Shown piece after piece: positions 63,946-64,000 of a DNA stretch of 64,000 nucleotides. Made by a program: the position numbers and the translations under genes. This DNA is from Paenibacillus sp. Root52. GTDB taxonomy: Bacteria; Bacillota; Bacilli; Paenibacillales; Paenibacillaceae. The stretch covers positions 1,047,602 through 1,111,601 of the forward strand of contig NZ_LMFO01000001.1 in assembly GCF_001426865.1 (NCBI RefSeq), read 5' to 3'. The notes under the pieces are model-generated. The model worked only from the letters and a program-made list of their open reading frames with translations. It was not told the origin of the DNA and made no database searches. Every line of letters starts with the position of its first letter. Within the stretch, counting starts at the first letter, position 1.

Positions 63946-64000
63946 TGCAGATTGTGTGCACTCTTCTTCATGTTCTATTGTTATAGATAAGTAACGATCA

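Overview
The window reads as chromosomal DNA of a Paenibacillus-type firmicute. The signs are strong AGGAGG ribosome sites, sigma-A promoters, Gram-positive regulators (LicT antiterminators, CcpA-like cre sites, ScrR, TreR, a BirA operator), an SLH-anchored surface protein, a GH5 endoglucanase with accessory modules, and many sugar-uptake genes. The genus call is an inference from content. I saw no rRNA, tRNA, CRISPR array, integrase or transposase.

Layout. 1-5300: a GT2/GT39 glycosyltransferase pair, divergent from a two-component system. 5.4-6.5 kb: a GNAT acetyltransferase and a small acidic protein. 6.6-9.9 kb: an ECF transporter (an ATPase plus an ATPase-EcfT fusion) divergent from bioY across a BirA operator. 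10.1-12.0 kb: an ABC-F ATPase behind a ~380-nt leader that encodes an ErmDL-like macrolide arrest peptide, a terminator and a second short peptide. 12.1-17.1 kb: a beta-glucoside regulon (bglP, licT, 6-phospho-beta-glucosidase), each gene behind its own RAT/terminator. 17.2-21.9 kb: an SDR/TetR pair, the endoglucanase and a manganese catalase. 21.9-26.7 kb: the sucrose genes scrA, scrB, scrR. 27-33.2 kb: RNase J, two rhamnose catabolic genes and a TreR separated from the trehalose genes. 33.4-40.9 kb: one 2,499-residue fn3/SLH protein with a terminator hairpin in its leader. 41-44.8 kb: an esterase, an NAD epimerase, a cupredoxin, and an EamA exporter behind a variant purine riboswitch. 44.8-50.1 kb: a three-gene TerB / BrxD-like ATPase / Lhr-like helicase operon. 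50.2-53.4 kb: heme oxygenase plus bacteriophytochrome. 53.8-64 kb: NIF3-like protein, a YdcZ-Crp-YdcZ cluster, a YebC-family regulator, sulfite reductase (cysJ, cysI), a second ABC-F and a SET-domain protein.

The strongest observations are (1) the ErmDL-like leader of the first ABC-F, (2) a guanine-class aptamer lacking the canonical loops, wired as an ON switch before an EamA transporter, and (3) the TerB/ATPase/helicase operon, a candidate DNA-processing or defence module with no other BREX genes nearby. All functional calls come from reading the sequence and recalling families; no database search was possible.
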